Positions 20,731 to 28,346 are shown, counted from the first letter of the stretch. The stretch: 32,722 bases of DNA from an uncultured Clostridia bacterium (GCA_947632385.1 CANRPD010000021.1:1-32722), one strand, 5' to 3'. Program-made: numbers and translations. Notes: generated by a model not told the origin, from the letters alone.

Positions 20731-20793
20731 GGGGATTGGCCTTCCCCATTCTTGCCCATGCTCGTAAGGTTCAAGCTGCGGGGCTGTGCCCCG
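20731..20793 (-). other. Two hairpins in the rplW-rplB gap
   Basis: The gap carries a tight CGGGGC/GCCCCG hairpin with a 3-nt loop (20779-20784 with 20788-20793) and a GGGGA/TCCCC hairpin with a 7-nt loop (20731-20735 with 20743-20747). Neither is followed by a U-run, so they look like mRNA structure, not terminators. A 16-base stretch at 20787-20802 recurs inverted in the S10 leader at 22839-22854. Confidence 0.5.
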
Positions 20794-20805
20794 GGGCGAA
20801 ACGGT

Positions 20806-21096
20806 TTAGACCATGCTCTCGAAGAACTCGATGGTCTTGCTGTCCTGAGTCAGGGTGACGACAGCCTTTTTCCAGCTTCTGGTATAGCCCTGGTTGCGGC
20901 CCTGCCGGCGCATTCTGCCCCTTACATGGAGGGTGTTCACCTTGCTGACCTTCACGTCGAAAAGCTCCTCCACCGCCCTGGCGATGTCGATCTTGCTGGA
21001 GCTCTTGTTCACTTCAAAGGTGTACTTCTTTTCGCTGTTGCCTTCCATCGTCTTTTCAGTGATGATGGGGCGGATGATGATATCCTGAGCGCTCAT
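20806..21096 (-). CDS. rplW: 50S ribosomal protein L23
   Basis: L23 (96 aa) surrounds the tunnel exit and docks trigger factor and SRP. It reads MSAQDIIIRPIITEKTMEGN, then KYTFEVNKSSSKIDIARAVE, and VNTLHVRGRMRRQGRNQGYT. The ATG at 21096 overlaps the rplD stop by one base (TGATG). An in-frame GTG directly before it (21099) is 7 bases after GGAGG and may be used instead, which would add one residue. Confidence 0.97.
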   Translation of the reverse strand: MSAQDIIIRPIITEKTMEGNSEKKYTFEVNKSSSKIDIARAVEELFDVKVSKVNTLHVRGRMRRQGRNQGYTRSWKKAVVTLTQDSKTIEFFESMV

Positions 21097-21719
21097 CACG
21101 CATACACCTCCTCGATTTTTGCCACGGCATTCTTCACGACGATGAATTTATCGGCATTGAGGATGTCGTAGACGTTGAGCGTATTGACCTGGGCGGTCTT
21201 CACGCCGGGGATGTTCCTGGCAGAGACGATCACCTGCTCATCCACGCTGTCCAGAACAATGAGGGCCTTCTTCTCGCTGCCCACCGCCTTGAGCATATCG
21301 GCAATGGTCTTGGTCTTGTATCCTTCTACGGAGATGGCGTCGATGACGATCATCTCGTTGTCCTGCACCTTCGAGGAGAGGGCCGACTTCATGGCCAGCC
21401 GACGGACCTTGCGGTTCAGCGCGTACCGGTACTCCCGAGGCTTCGGCGCGAACACGATGCCGCCATGGGTCCACTGGGGAGCGCGGGTGCTGCCTTGACG
21501 GGCACGGCCGGAGCCCTTCTGGCTCCAGGGCTTCCGTCCACCGCCGGAGACCTCAGCGCGGGTCAGAGCGGACTGAGTGCCCTGGCGCTGATTGGCCAAG
21601 TAATTTTTGACCATATCGTTCATGACAGAGACATTGGGGGTGATGCCGAACACGGTCTCGCTGAGCTCCTGCTCGCCCACCTGCTTGCCCTGCATATCCA
21701 AAACTGCTACTTTAGGCAT
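21096..21719 (-). CDS. rplD: 50S ribosomal protein L4
   Basis: L4 (207 aa) reaches into the exit tunnel; in E. coli it also represses the S10 operon by binding its leader. It begins MPKVAVLDMQGKQVGEQELS. The tunnel loop has SGGGRKPWSQKGSGRARQGS and TRAPQWTHGGIVFAPKPRE. The end shows VNTLNVYDILNADKFIV. AAGGAGG precedes the ATG. It is the obvious candidate to control the long rpsJ leader, though nothing in the sequence proves it. Confidence 0.98.
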   Translation of the reverse strand: MPKVAVLDMQGKQVGEQELSETVFGITPNVSVMNDMVKNYLANQRQGTQSALTRAEVSGGGRKPWSQKGSGRARQGSTRAPQWTHGGIVFAPKPREYRYALNRKVRRLAMKSALSSKVQDNEMIVIDAISVEGYKTKTIADMLKAVGSEKKALIVLDSVDEQVIVSARNIPGVKTAQVNTLNVYDILNADKFIVVKNAVAKIEEVYA

Positions 21720-21736
21720 TCTGCTTCCTCCTTCCC

Positions 21737-22369
21737 TTACGCTTTCACACTGTTGCGGATGACCACGATGCCGCCGTTGGGGCCGGGGATGGCGCCCTTA
21801 AGGGCGATGAGGTTGTTTTCCGCATCTACCTTGGCAACGGTGAGATTCTGCACCGTCACGGTCTCGGCGCCCATATGGCCCGCCATTTTCAGTCCCTTCC
21901 ACACACGGGAAGGATCGGAAATGGCACCGTTGGAGCCGCCATGACGGACCACAGGGCCGCTGCCGTGGCTTTCTTTCAAGCGATGGAAATGCCAGCGCTT
22001 GATGACGCCCTGATAGCCCTTGCCCTTGCTGGTACCCGTGACATCGACCCGCTCTCCGGCCTCAAATATGTCCGCCTTGATCAGGTCGCCCACATTCAGC
22101 CCGGAGATATCCTCCAGCCGCAGTTCCCGCAGGACCTTTTTCGGGGCGGTGCCGCCCTTGTCGAAATGGCCCTTCAGGGGCTTGGTGAGCCGCTGGGGCT
22201 TCTGGTCCCCAAAGCCCACCTGTACGGCCTCATAGCCGTCATTCTCGGTGGTCTTCTTCTGCGTTACGACGCAGGGCCCGGCCTCCACTACGGTTACCGG
22301 GATCACCTTGCCCTTTTCATCGAAGATCTGCGTCATGCCGATCTTCTTGCCGATGATTCCTTTTTTCAT
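21737..22369 (-). CDS. rplC: 50S ribosomal protein L3
   Basis: L3 (210 aa) is one of the first proteins in 50S assembly and reaches the peptidyl transferase centre. It begins [20 protein letters not shown]. It contains [19 protein letters not shown] and [20 protein letters not shown]. The ATG follows AAGGAGG by ten bases. A 94-bp structured gap separates it from rpsJ. Confidence 0.98.
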   Translation of the reverse strand: MKKGIIGKKIGMTQIFDEKGKVIPVTVVEAGPCVVTQKKTTENDGYEAVQVGFGDQKPQRLTKPLKGHFDKGGTAPKKVLRELRLEDISGLNVGDLIKADIFEAGERVDVTGTSKGKGYQGVIKRWHFHRLKESHGSGPVVRHGGSNGAISDPSRVWKGLKMAGHMGAETVTVQNLTVAKVDAENNLIALKGAIPGPNGGIVVIRNSVKA

Positions 22370-22389
22370 GTTTTGGTTTTTCCTCCTTA

Positions 22390-22463
22390 CAGGTTATTGG
22401 TTGGGCTTTTTCCCAACTTGACCCTCTGTCTCGGTAGGTTGAGGTTACCGAACGACCAACCTG
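22390..22463 (-). other. Three-way-junction RNA element between rpsJ and rplC
   Basis: A closing stem CAGGTT/AACCTG (22458-22463 with 22390-22395) encloses two hairpins: CGGTA/TACCG with a 9-nt loop (22446-22450 with 22432-22436) and GTTGGG/CCCAAC with a 6-nt loop (22412-22417 with 22400-22405). The closing stem starts at the base next to the rpsJ stop codon and ends at the rplC ribosome binding site. No U-run follows. It could set the rplC:rpsJ ratio or mark RNA processing. Confidence 0.5.
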
Positions 22464-22775
22464 TTACAGCTTGATCTCGATCTCAACGCCGGCAGGGAGT
22501 TCCAGGCCCATCAACGCCTCAACGGTCTTGTTGCTGGGTCTGAGGATGTCGATCAGTCTCTTGTGGGTGCGCTGCTCGAACTGCTCGCGGCTGTCCTTGT
22601 ACTTGTGCACAGCCCGGAGAATGGTGATGATCTCCTTCTCGGTGGGCAGCGGCACAGGCCCGGACACGCGGGCGCCGGTGCGCTTGGCAGTGGCCACGAT
22701 CTTCTCGGCGGACTGGTCCACCAGCTGATGATCGTACCCCTTGATCCTGATCCTGATTTTTTCCTTGACTGCCAT
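22464..22775 (-). CDS. rpsJ: 30S ribosomal protein S10
   Basis: S10 (103 aa) sits in the 30S head and, as NusE, also joins transcription antitermination complexes. It reads [20 protein letters not shown], then [19 protein letters not shown] and the signature [18 protein letters not shown]. The start at 22775 has AGGAGG 8-9 bases upstream; the frame runs on into the leader without a start signal. It is the first gene of the cluster, behind a leader of about 290 nt. The usual upstream neighbour tuf is absent. Confidence 0.98.
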   Translation of the reverse strand: MAVKEKIRIRIKGYDHQLVDQSAEKIVATAKRTGARVSGPVPLPTEKEIITILRAVHKYKDSREQFEQRTHKRLIDILRPSNKTVEALMGLELPAGVEIEIKL

Positions 22776-22856
22776 GTTTGTCGCCTCCTGTTCAAATGGT
22801 TGGCGGGCTTCATGGGTTTTCTTCCCACTGACCCGGGTGTTTCGCCCCGGGGCATC

Positions 22857-22886
22857 AAAAAACCGAAATCCGCGCACGGATTCCGG
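22857..22886 (-). terminator. Attenuator-type terminator in the rpsJ leader
   Basis: On the minus strand CCGGAATCCG (22877-22886) pairs over 10 bp (one G-T) with CGGATTTCGG (22863-22872) around the loop TGCG, followed by six T (22857-22862). It lies 81 bases before the rpsJ ATG and inside the leader. Unless antiterminated, it would stop transcription before any ribosomal gene. A smaller TGGGT/ACCCA hairpin (22898-22902 with 22890-22894) stands directly upstream. Confidence 0.85.
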
Positions 22887-23009
22887 GACTGGGTTCTACC
22901 CATTCGCATCCTCTGCAAAAGAGCGTACAGTGGGCCTTCCGGGCACGCCCGGCGGTTCCGGCTCCTTGCAGATTCTTTCGCCCGGTTTAAAATCGGACAT
23001 ACTCCACGG

Positions 23010-23034
23010 AAAAACCGACCCTTGTATCGGGTCG
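23010..23034 (-). terminator. Early terminator-like hairpin in the rpsJ leader
   Basis: CGACCC (23029-23034) pairs with GGGTCG (23016-23021) over a 7-nt loop and is followed by G and five T (23010-23014) on the minus strand. It starts about 35 nt after the predicted transcription start. The stem is only 6 bp, so it could be a pause or a weak terminator. Confidence 0.5.
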
Positions 23035-23075
23035 CAACCTCCCGCTTCATCGCATATCTGCAGTCACGCTCGATT

Positions 23076-23104
23076 ATATTACCACATTCCCTCCGGATTT
23101 GCAA
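23076..23104 (-). promoter_or_regulatory. Promoter of the S10-spc-alpha cluster with UP-like element
   Basis: -35 TTGCAA (23099-23104), 17-bp spacer, -10 TAATAT (23076-23081), preceded by TGG, an extended -10 form. Directly upstream (about 23111-23123) lies an A/T block reading AAAAAATATTTTT on the minus strand, like UP elements of strong stable-RNA promoters. The predicted start is near 23069, giving a leader of about 290 nt. The stretch from 22776 to 23180 holds this promoter, the leader hairpins and no gene. Confidence 0.8.
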
Positions 23105-23180
23105 GCCTTTGGAAAAATATTTTTTGAAAGTTCAATCCCCTAGCGGTATTCTAAATAAAGCACGCTACATGTGGTGTATT

Positions 23181-23948
23181 TTAGAACTTTTTCGGTCGGA
23201 TCTCTTCCAGCATATATCGGGCAAAATCCTGGGCGACACCGGGATCGGCAACCATTTTTCCATCTCCGACATATGCCTGTACAGCGGCTCCCACCCAATC
23301 TGAAAAATGCTCGGGAAGGTTTTGCAGCGCCCAGGATCCGCCTTCTTTTTTGGAAAGCACGGCCCCTTCCCGAACAAAAGCCAGCACCCGGCAAAGATTC
23401 AGCGTCAGATATACCGGGTCCGACCAGATCTCCGCCTCGGCATTCCCTACATCATAGAGCAGGCTGTCCAGATAGGCCTCCTTGGGGACCGGTCCGAACA
23501 CCTCGGCAGCCGGAGGGCCCCACAGAGCGATCCCAAACCGCCGAACGATCATAAAATGCGCAGCAAGGTCTCGGTCCGTCCCCACAAGGACGTCCAGGTA
23601 TCGTTCTGCGTCCCGCAGGGCCAGCTCCAGATGACTGGGCGAGAAATGAAACTCATAGGGAGTGGGATATTGAAACGGGTCACATACCTGCCGCCGCACC
23701 ACGCTCAGCTCCAGTCCTTTGGGCGGAGCCTGTGAATTGAGTTTCAGCAAGGTCTGTAGAAAAGCCCGCTTTTGGGCCCTTTCGGGAGCGGTATCGGTGA
23801 CCAGCAGCAGATCCAGGTCACTGGTTTTGGGGTTAAAGCAGCCCATCGCCGCCGACCCGTGCAAATAGACGCCTATGAGATCGTCCCCAAACAGAGCCCT
23901 GCTGGTGGCCGTGAGGCGGTCCAGCAGGGCTTCAAAGCCTTCGATCAT
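23181..23948 (-). CDS. Aminoglycoside nucleotidyltransferase-like protein (AadA/ANT(3'')-ANT(9) type)
   Basis: The 255-aa protein matches the AadA type. The N-terminal nucleotidyltransferase fold has GSAAMGCFNP and the metal-binding D44-L-D46 in SDLDLLLV; Glu80 in GLELSVV corresponds to the catalytic Glu of AadA. The C-terminal helical domain (DUF4111) has SDPVYLTLNLCRVLAFVREG followed by SKKEGGSWAL. AadA enzymes adenylylate streptomycin or spectinomycin; whether this one gives resistance cannot be read from sequence. Its base composition resembles its neighbours. There are no transposase, integron or attachment sites, which suggests a resident chromosomal gene. It starts in an ATGA overlap with the phosphodiesterase gene. 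No clear terminator follows before the S10 promoter. Confidence 0.85.
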   Translation of the reverse strand: MIEGFEALLDRLTATSRALFGDDLIGVYLHGSAAMGCFNPKTSDLDLLLVTDTAPERAQKRAFLQTLLKLNSQAPPKGLELSVVRRQVCDPFQYPTPYEFHFSPSHLELALRDAERYLDVLVGTDRDLAAHFMIVRRFGIALWGPPAAEVFGPVPKEAYLDSLLYDVGNAEAEIWSDPVYLTLNLCRVLAFVREGAVLSKKEGGSWALQNLPEHFSDWVGAAVQAYVGDGKMVADPGVAQDFARYMLEEIRPKKF

Positions 23949-24844
23949 TTCTGCTCCTCCGCCAACAGAGCAGCCGTTCCGGCACGGGCGGCGGCCTTGT
24001 TGCCCTTTGCCTGCTCCGGTGCCGCAACCGGCAAAAAGCCTTCAAAAATACACAAGCTGTTCAGCGCTTTGGCCTGCTCATACTGCTCTTTGGTCCGCAG
24101 AGTCCAGCTGACCTCCTGCATGCCAAAGAGTCCCTTGGCCAGCACCAGCGAAGCCACATTTCGGGAACGGATGTCGTATGCCTCGAAATGGGGCCGGGTG
24201 TGGAAATTGGAAAGCATGTTTCGGGCGCAGAACGCGTGGAACGCGGACAGCCCGTTCTCGCTCTTTTTCATATGGTACATCAGCTGCCCGCGAATGATCT
24301 CCGGACGGTTCTTCCTAAACCACCGGACGATCCGGGGATCGAAAGATTCCACACAATAGGACCCCGTATATCCCTGAAGTTCCCGCATCACCAGCGTGCA
24401 CAACTTATCAGTATGATTGGAATAGCCCTTGAGCTCCACGATCATGGGCGTTTTGCCGTCCATGATCTTTAAGACGTCGGAAAACAGCGGAATCTTCTGG
24501 TCCGTCCCAAAGAGGAACCGTTCCCGCAGTTCTTCCAGGGTGAGATCGGCCACCGCCACCTCTTCGCCGCAGCTGCGCTTCAAGGTGCCGTCGTGGTGGA
24601 CCACCACACGGTCATCTTTGGTCAGCTGCAAGTCCAGTTCGATACCGAATCCATGCTCCACGGCCAGTTTGAAAGCCAGCTCCGAGTTTTCCGGCACACC
24701 GTTTTTTAAATCATGCAGTCCCCGATGGGCATAATCGAACTGCTTCAGTTCGCTGAAATCGGCGCCCTTTCCCGGTGCAATGGCCCACAGCCAGCCCAAG
24801 AAGATCACCAATATCATTCCAATACCGATCCCCACCCAAATCAT
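23945..24844 (-). CDS. Membrane-anchored glycerophosphodiester phosphodiesterase
   Basis: The 299-aa protein has one N-terminal membrane segment (about residues 3-21) and a GDPD domain facing outside. Catalytic features are AHRG (His40, Arg41), PENS (Glu52), IELDLQLTKD (Glu69, Asp71) and VHHDGTLKR (His84). Later come IVELKGYSN and VESFDPRIVRWF. It should hydrolyse glycerophosphodiesters to glycerol 3-phosphate and an alcohol, possibly from lipids or teichoic acid. The start at 24844 is chosen because GGGGTG lies seven bases upstream and because the promoter -10 box (24876-24881) excludes the earlier ATGs. The C-terminus has an alanine-rich tail. It overlaps the nucleotidyltransferase gene by 4 bases. 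Confidence 0.88.
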   Translation of the reverse strand: MIWVGIGIGMILVIFLGWLWAIAPGKGADFSELKQFDYAHRGLHDLKNGVPENSELAFKLAVEHGFGIELDLQLTKDDRVVVHHDGTLKRSCGEEVAVADLTLEELRERFLFGTDQKIPLFSDVLKIMDGKTPMIVELKGYSNHTDKLCTLVMRELQGYTGSYCVESFDPRIVRWFRKNRPEIIRGQLMYHMKKSENGLSAFHAFCARNMLSNFHTRPHFEAYDIRSRNVASLVLAKGLFGMQEVSWTLRTKEQYEQAKALNSLCIFEGFLPVAAPEQAKGNKAAARAGTAALLAEEQK

Positions 24845-24875
24845 CCTGCGCACCCCTTTCGGTTTTTGTTCTTTT

Positions 24876-24904
24876 ATCATAACCCCTGTTTCGGTTTTTT
24901 TCAA
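24876..24904 (-). promoter_or_regulatory. Promoter of the phosphodiesterase-nucleotidyltransferase pair
   Basis: -35 TTGAAA (24899-24904), 17-bp spacer, -10 TATGAT (24876-24881), each close to consensus. The start near 24869 gives a leader of about 25 nt to the ATG at 24844. It is divergent from, and 20 bp away from, the alpha-xylosidase promoter, so one regulator could act on both. Confidence 0.82.
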
Positions 24905-24924
24905 GACCGCAGACCAGTTTTTTA

Positions 24925-24953
24925 TTGACCCCAATGAATGCGGGTGTTACAAT
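24925..24953 (+). promoter_or_regulatory. Promoter of the alpha-xylosidase gene
   Basis: -35 TTGACC (24925-24930), 17-bp spacer, -10 TACAAT (24948-24953). The expected start near 24960 leaves a leader of about 31 nt. No clear operator or cre palindrome was found in the 86 bp before the gene. Confidence 0.8.
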
Positions 24954-24990
24954 CACCATAGACCGCTACTTTTCTCCAGGAGGCATTTCC

Positions 24991-27312
24991 ATGAAATTTA
25001 CCAAAGGCTATTGGCTCAACCTGCCTGGCGTTGAAAACGCCGACTGTGTACAGATCCGTGAAGCGCGGGTCGAGGAAGACCGAGTCTATCTGTACGCCGT
25101 TCCCTACCCCCAAGACGAGCGGGCCATGGGCGGCCCCGTGCTGGAGATCTTCATTTCTTCGCCCCGTCCGGACGTTTTCCGGACCGTTGTCTATCACTTT
25201 ATGGGCAGTGCCCGGAAAGAACCGGCATTCGAGCTGGAATGCGTCCCTGGCGCCTTACAGGTCACCGAAGAGGAGGACGGCCTGACGCTGCAGAGCGGGC
25301 GTACCCAGCTGAAAATCACCAAAAGCCCTGCTTCTTTCACTTATTATTATGACGGCAAATTCCTGACCAGAGTAGGAGACCGTTTTGGTCACGCCATGCT
25401 GAGCACCCTGAAAACGCCCGAAGGCCCTTTCATGCGCGCACAACTGGATTTGCAGCTGGATGAGAAGGTCTATGGCTTCGGAGAACGCTTCACCCCGTTT
25501 GTAAAGAACGGTCAGGTCATCGATATCTGGAACGAGGACGGCGGCACCTGCTCGGAGATCTCTTACAAAAACATCCCCTTCTACATGACCAATAAGGGTT
25601 ATGGTGTGCTGGTCAATTCTTCCGACCGTGTGTCTTTCGAAGTGTGCTCTGAGGTGGTGACCCGGGTGCAGTTCTCGGTCCCCGGAGAAAAGCTGGACTT
25701 CATGGTGATCGGCGGCGGCAACGGAAAAACCGTGCTGGAAAACTATACCGCCTTGGCCGGCCTGCCTGCGCTGCCTCCCGCCTGGACCTTTGGGCTGTGG
25801 CTGTCCACCTCCTTCACCACCCGGTACGACGAGGAGACCGTCACTCGCTTTGTAGATGGCATGCTGGAGCGCGGCATTCCGCTGCATGTGTTCCATTTCG
25901 ACTGCTACTGGATGCGTGAAAACGAATGGTGCAACTTCCACTGGGACGAAGCTCAGTTCTCCGACGTGCCCGGCATGCTGGCCCGTCTCAAAGAGAAGAA
26001 AGGCCTGCACATTTGTGTGTGGATCAACCCCTACATAGGCCAAAAATCCCCGCTGTTCAAGGAGGCCGCTCAGGCCGGATATCTGCTCCATCGGCCTAAC
26101 GGGGACATCTGGCAGTGGGACCTGTGGCAGGCAGGTATGGGGATCGTGGATTTTACCAATCCGGATGCATGGCGCTGGTATCAGGATCAGCTGCGGGCTC
26201 TGCTGGATATGGGCGTGGACTGCTTTAAGACGGACTTTGGTGAACGCATTCCCACAGACGTCATGTACTTTGACGGCAGCGATCCTCAATCCATGCACAA
26301 CTACTACACATACCTCTACAACAAGTGCGTTTTTGAGCTACTGGAAAAATACAAGGGCAAAAACGGCGCCTGTCTGTTCGCACGCAGCGCTACGGTGGGC
26401 GGCCAGAAATTCCCGGTCCACTGGGGCGGTGACTGCTCTTCTAACTACCTATCCATGGGCGAGTCCCTCCGGGCGGGACTTTCCCTGACCCTGTCCGGCT
26501 TTGGCTTCTGGAGCCACGACATCTCCGGGTTCGAGGGCACTGCGCCGGATCACGTCTACAAGCGGTGGGCGGCCTTCGGCCTGTTGTCCACCCATTCCCG
26601 GCTCCACGGTTCCAATTCTTACCGGGTCCCCTGGCTTTTCGGCGATGAGGCAGTTGACGTGCTGCGCAAATTCACCGCCCTCAAGTGTACCCTGATGCCC
26701 TATCTGTACACCGCTGCAGTGCAGACCCACCGAACCGGCATCCCATCGATGCGGGCCATGGTGCTGGAATTCCCGGAGGAGATCCCCTGCGCTGATCTGG
26801 ACCGGCAGTACATGCTGGGGGACCGTCTGCTGGTGGCACCGGTGTTTTCGGAATCCGGAGACGTGGACTTCTATCTGCCTCAGGGCACCTGGACCCATCT
26901 GTTGGACAACCACGTCGTGGAAGGCGGCCACTGGATCCATGAGGTCCACGATTTCATGAGCCTGCCCCTGATGGCCCGTGAGAACACCATCCTACCCGTT
27001 GGCGCAGATGACCGGAATGTCGAGTACGACTACGGTCAGGGACTGACCCTGCACGTGTTTGCCCTAAAAGATACCGCCTCCACGCTGGTCTGCGACCGTT
27101 TGGGCAATGATCTGCTCTCGGTCACGGGAAGCAACCAGTCCGGTACAGTGACCTTTACGTTCGCGGCCAAGGGGCCTGTGGAGAACCTGTCCATCCTGAT
27201 GCGCAACGTACCGGATGTCCGGGACTTGACCGGCGCTCAGGCAAAAATCCATCCGCTGGGCACGCTGTTACAGGTAAACCCCGAACTCTCCGACGTGACT
27301 TTCGCACTGTGA
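24991..27312 (+). CDS. yicI: GH31 alpha-xylosidase
   Basis: The 773-aa enzyme has almost exactly the length of E. coli YicI (772 aa), which releases alpha-xylose from the non-reducing end of xyloglucan-type oligosaccharides such as isoprimeverose. The nucleophile is Asp415 in FKTDFGE and the acid/base Asp481 in VHWGGDCSSNY, both one residue off the YicI positions. Other GH31 marks are VYGFGERFTPF (160-170), WTFGLWLST (265-273), FHFDCYWM (301-308) and WINPYIGQKS (344-353). There is no signal peptide, so it acts in the cytoplasm. AGGAGG seven bases upstream sets the ATG. It is monocistronic, ended by a hairpin 16 bp downstream; no sugar transporter lies beside it. Confidence 0.93.
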   Translation: MKFTKGYWLNLPGVENADCVQIREARVEEDRVYLYAVPYPQDERAMGGPVLEIFISSPRPDVFRTVVYHFMGSARKEPAFELECVPGALQVTEEEDGLTLQSGRTQLKITKSPASFTYYYDGKFLTRVGDRFGHAMLSTLKTPEGPFMRAQLDLQLDEKVYGFGERFTPFVKNGQVIDIWNEDGGTCSEISYKNIPFYMTNKGYGVLVNSSDRVSFEVCSEVVTRVQFSVPGEKLDFMVIGGGNGKTVLENYTALAGLPALPPAWTFGLWLSTSFTTRYDEETVTRFVDGMLERGIPLHVFHFDCYWMRENEWCNFHWDEAQFSDVPGMLARLKEKKGLHICVWINPYIGQKSPLFKEAAQAGYLLHRPNGDIWQWDLWQAGMGIVDFTNPDAWRWYQDQLRALLDMGVDCFKTDFGERIPTDVMYFDGSDPQSMHNYYTYLYNKCVFELLEKYKGKNGACLFARSATVGGQKFPVHWGGDCSSNYLSMGESLRAGLSLTLSGFGFWSHDISGFEGTAPDHVYKRWAAFGLLSTHSRLHGSNSYRVPWLFGDEAVDVLRKFTALKCTLMPYLYTAAVQTHRTGIPSMRAMVLEFPEEIPCADLDRQYMLGDRLLVAPVFSESGDVDFYLPQGTWTHLLDNHVVEGGHWIHEVHDFMSLPLMARENTILPVGADDRNVEYDYGQGLTLHVFALKDTASTLVCDRLGNDLLSVTGSNQSGTVTFTFAAKGPVENLSILMRNVPDVRDLTGAQAKIHPLGTLLQVNPELSDVTFAL

Positions 27313-27328
27313 ACTTTTCCAGCAAAAC

Positions 27329-27352
27329 GGAGGCTCCCTCGTGGGAGCCTCC
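27329..27352 (+). terminator. Terminator after the alpha-xylosidase gene
   Basis: A perfect 10-bp stem GGAGGCTCCC/GGGAGCCTCC (27329-27338 with 27343-27352) with a TCGT loop is followed by a T-rich but interrupted stretch (TCTCTTACTT). It lies 16 bp after the stop codon. Confidence 0.8.
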
Positions 27353-27411
27353 TCTCTTACTTCCCTGCAGATGGGAACAGGAAAAGCATCTTGGAGAAAG
27401 CAAAAACGGAC

Positions 27412-27440
27412 AGGACAAAAACGGGGACGTGCGGTATGAT
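27412..27440 (+). promoter_or_regulatory. Probable promoter of the AraC-type regulator gene
   Basis: -10 TATGAT (27435-27440) is good; the -35 AGGACA (27412-27417), 17 bp upstream, matches only four of six bases. The leader would be about 40 nt. The weak -35 box may mean low basal expression or activation. Confidence 0.5.
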
Positions 27441-27485
27441 ACCTACAGAAGAATTCTTCCGGCAAAACAGAAAGGAGGGACCGCG

Positions 27486-28346
27486 GTGGACTGGCTTCAA
27501 ACGGTGCGGCAGGCGGTGGATTTCATCGAAGCGCATCTCATGGAGGACATCACCGTGTCGGACGCGGCGCGGGCGGTGTTTCTCTCCCCGTTTTACTTTT
27601 CCCGTGGGTTCACGGCGATCTCCGGGTACACCGTCGGCGAATACATTCGATGCAGACGACTGTATTTGGCTGCCCTACAACTGGTGCGCACCGATGCCCG
27701 TGTGATCGATGTAGCGCTGACATTCGGCTATGACAGCCCGGAAAGCTTCACCAAGGCGTTCCGACGGCAGTTTAGCGCTACACCGGCTCAGGTACGCCGC
27801 ACCGGACGAATCCCCCACCCGTTTCTTCCGCTCACCATTTCAAAACACGTGCAAGGAGGCACAAAGATGGACGTACGAATCGAAAAGAAAGAGGAGTTCC
27901 AGCTGGTAGGCGTTTCCCGCCGTTTCCAAAATGAAACAGGCTACCGGGACATTCCCGCCTGGTGGGACGAGCTGAACGAAAAGGCAAAGACCGATCCGGC
28001 CATCCGGTCCCTGGGGCAGATTGCAGTCTGTATGGACGACAACGGAAACCAGGATTTCGCCTACTGGGTTACCCGGCCCTATACCGGCGGTGAGGTTCTA
28101 GAAGGACAGGCAGTGCTGACGGTGGCGCCCCATACCTGGGCAGTGTTCACCTGCACCGGTCCGCTTCCCGGCGCGATGCAGACCGTCAATACACAGATCT
28201 TTGCCACCTGGCTGCCGGAAAGCGAGCAGTGGGAGTTGGAGGAAAGCCTGACGGTGGAAAACTATCTTCCCGGCGACATGAGCGCTCCGGACTACAAAAG
28301 TGAGATCTGGCTGCCGGTAAAGCCATGCTCTGAAAAAACTGCGTAA
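27486..28346 (+). CDS. AraC-family regulator with C-terminal effector-binding (GyrI-like) domain
   Basis: The 286-aa protein starts at GTG 27486, seven bases after AGGAGG; the open frame further upstream has no start signal. Residues 1-110 form two helix-turn-helix motifs of the MarA/Rob/SoxS kind (DITVSDAARAVFLSPFYFSR, then DVALTFGYDSPESFTKAFRR and the FSATPAQVRR end). Residues 128-286 form an effector-binding domain of the GyrI/Rob C-terminal type, with EFQLVGVSRRF, a WWDELNEKA helix and AVFTCTGPLPGAMQ. Such regulators usually sense small hydrophobic or cationic compounds, but no ligand can be named. An in-frame ATG at 27867 with its own perfect ribosome binding site could give the effector domain alone. 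The target genes are unknown; it lies between the alpha-xylosidase and dockerin genes. Confidence 0.9.
   Translation: MDWLQTVRQAVDFIEAHLMEDITVSDAARAVFLSPFYFSRGFTAISGYTVGEYIRCRRLYLAALQLVRTDARVIDVALTFGYDSPESFTKAFRRQFSATPAQVRRTGRIPHPFLPLTISKHVQGGTKMDVRIEKKEEFQLVGVSRRFQNETGYRDIPAWWDELNEKAKTDPAIRSLGQIAVCMDDNGNQDFAYWVTRPYTGGEVLEGQAVLTVAPHTWAVFTCTGPLPGAMQTVNTQIFATWLPESEQWELEESLTVENYLPGDMSAPDYKSEIWLPVKPCSEKTA
27853..27869 (+). promoter_or_regulatory. Internal ribosome binding site and in-frame ATG within the AraC gene
   Basis: AAGGAGG (27853-27859), seven bases, then ATG (27867-27869), codon 128 of the same frame, exactly at the start of the effector-binding domain. It would yield a 159-aa protein. 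Confidence 0.6.

Noticed and set aside
20702..20805. A 16-codon open frame in the rplW-rplB gap starting at an ATG near the middle.
   Set aside because: No ribosome binding site before the ATG and no recognisable peptide; the hairpins explain the region better.
22553..23104. A 183-codon open frame through the S10 leader and into rpsJ in another frame, possibly a leader peptide.
   Set aside because: No ribosome binding site before its ATGs, very Arg-rich composition, and it overlaps rpsJ out of frame.
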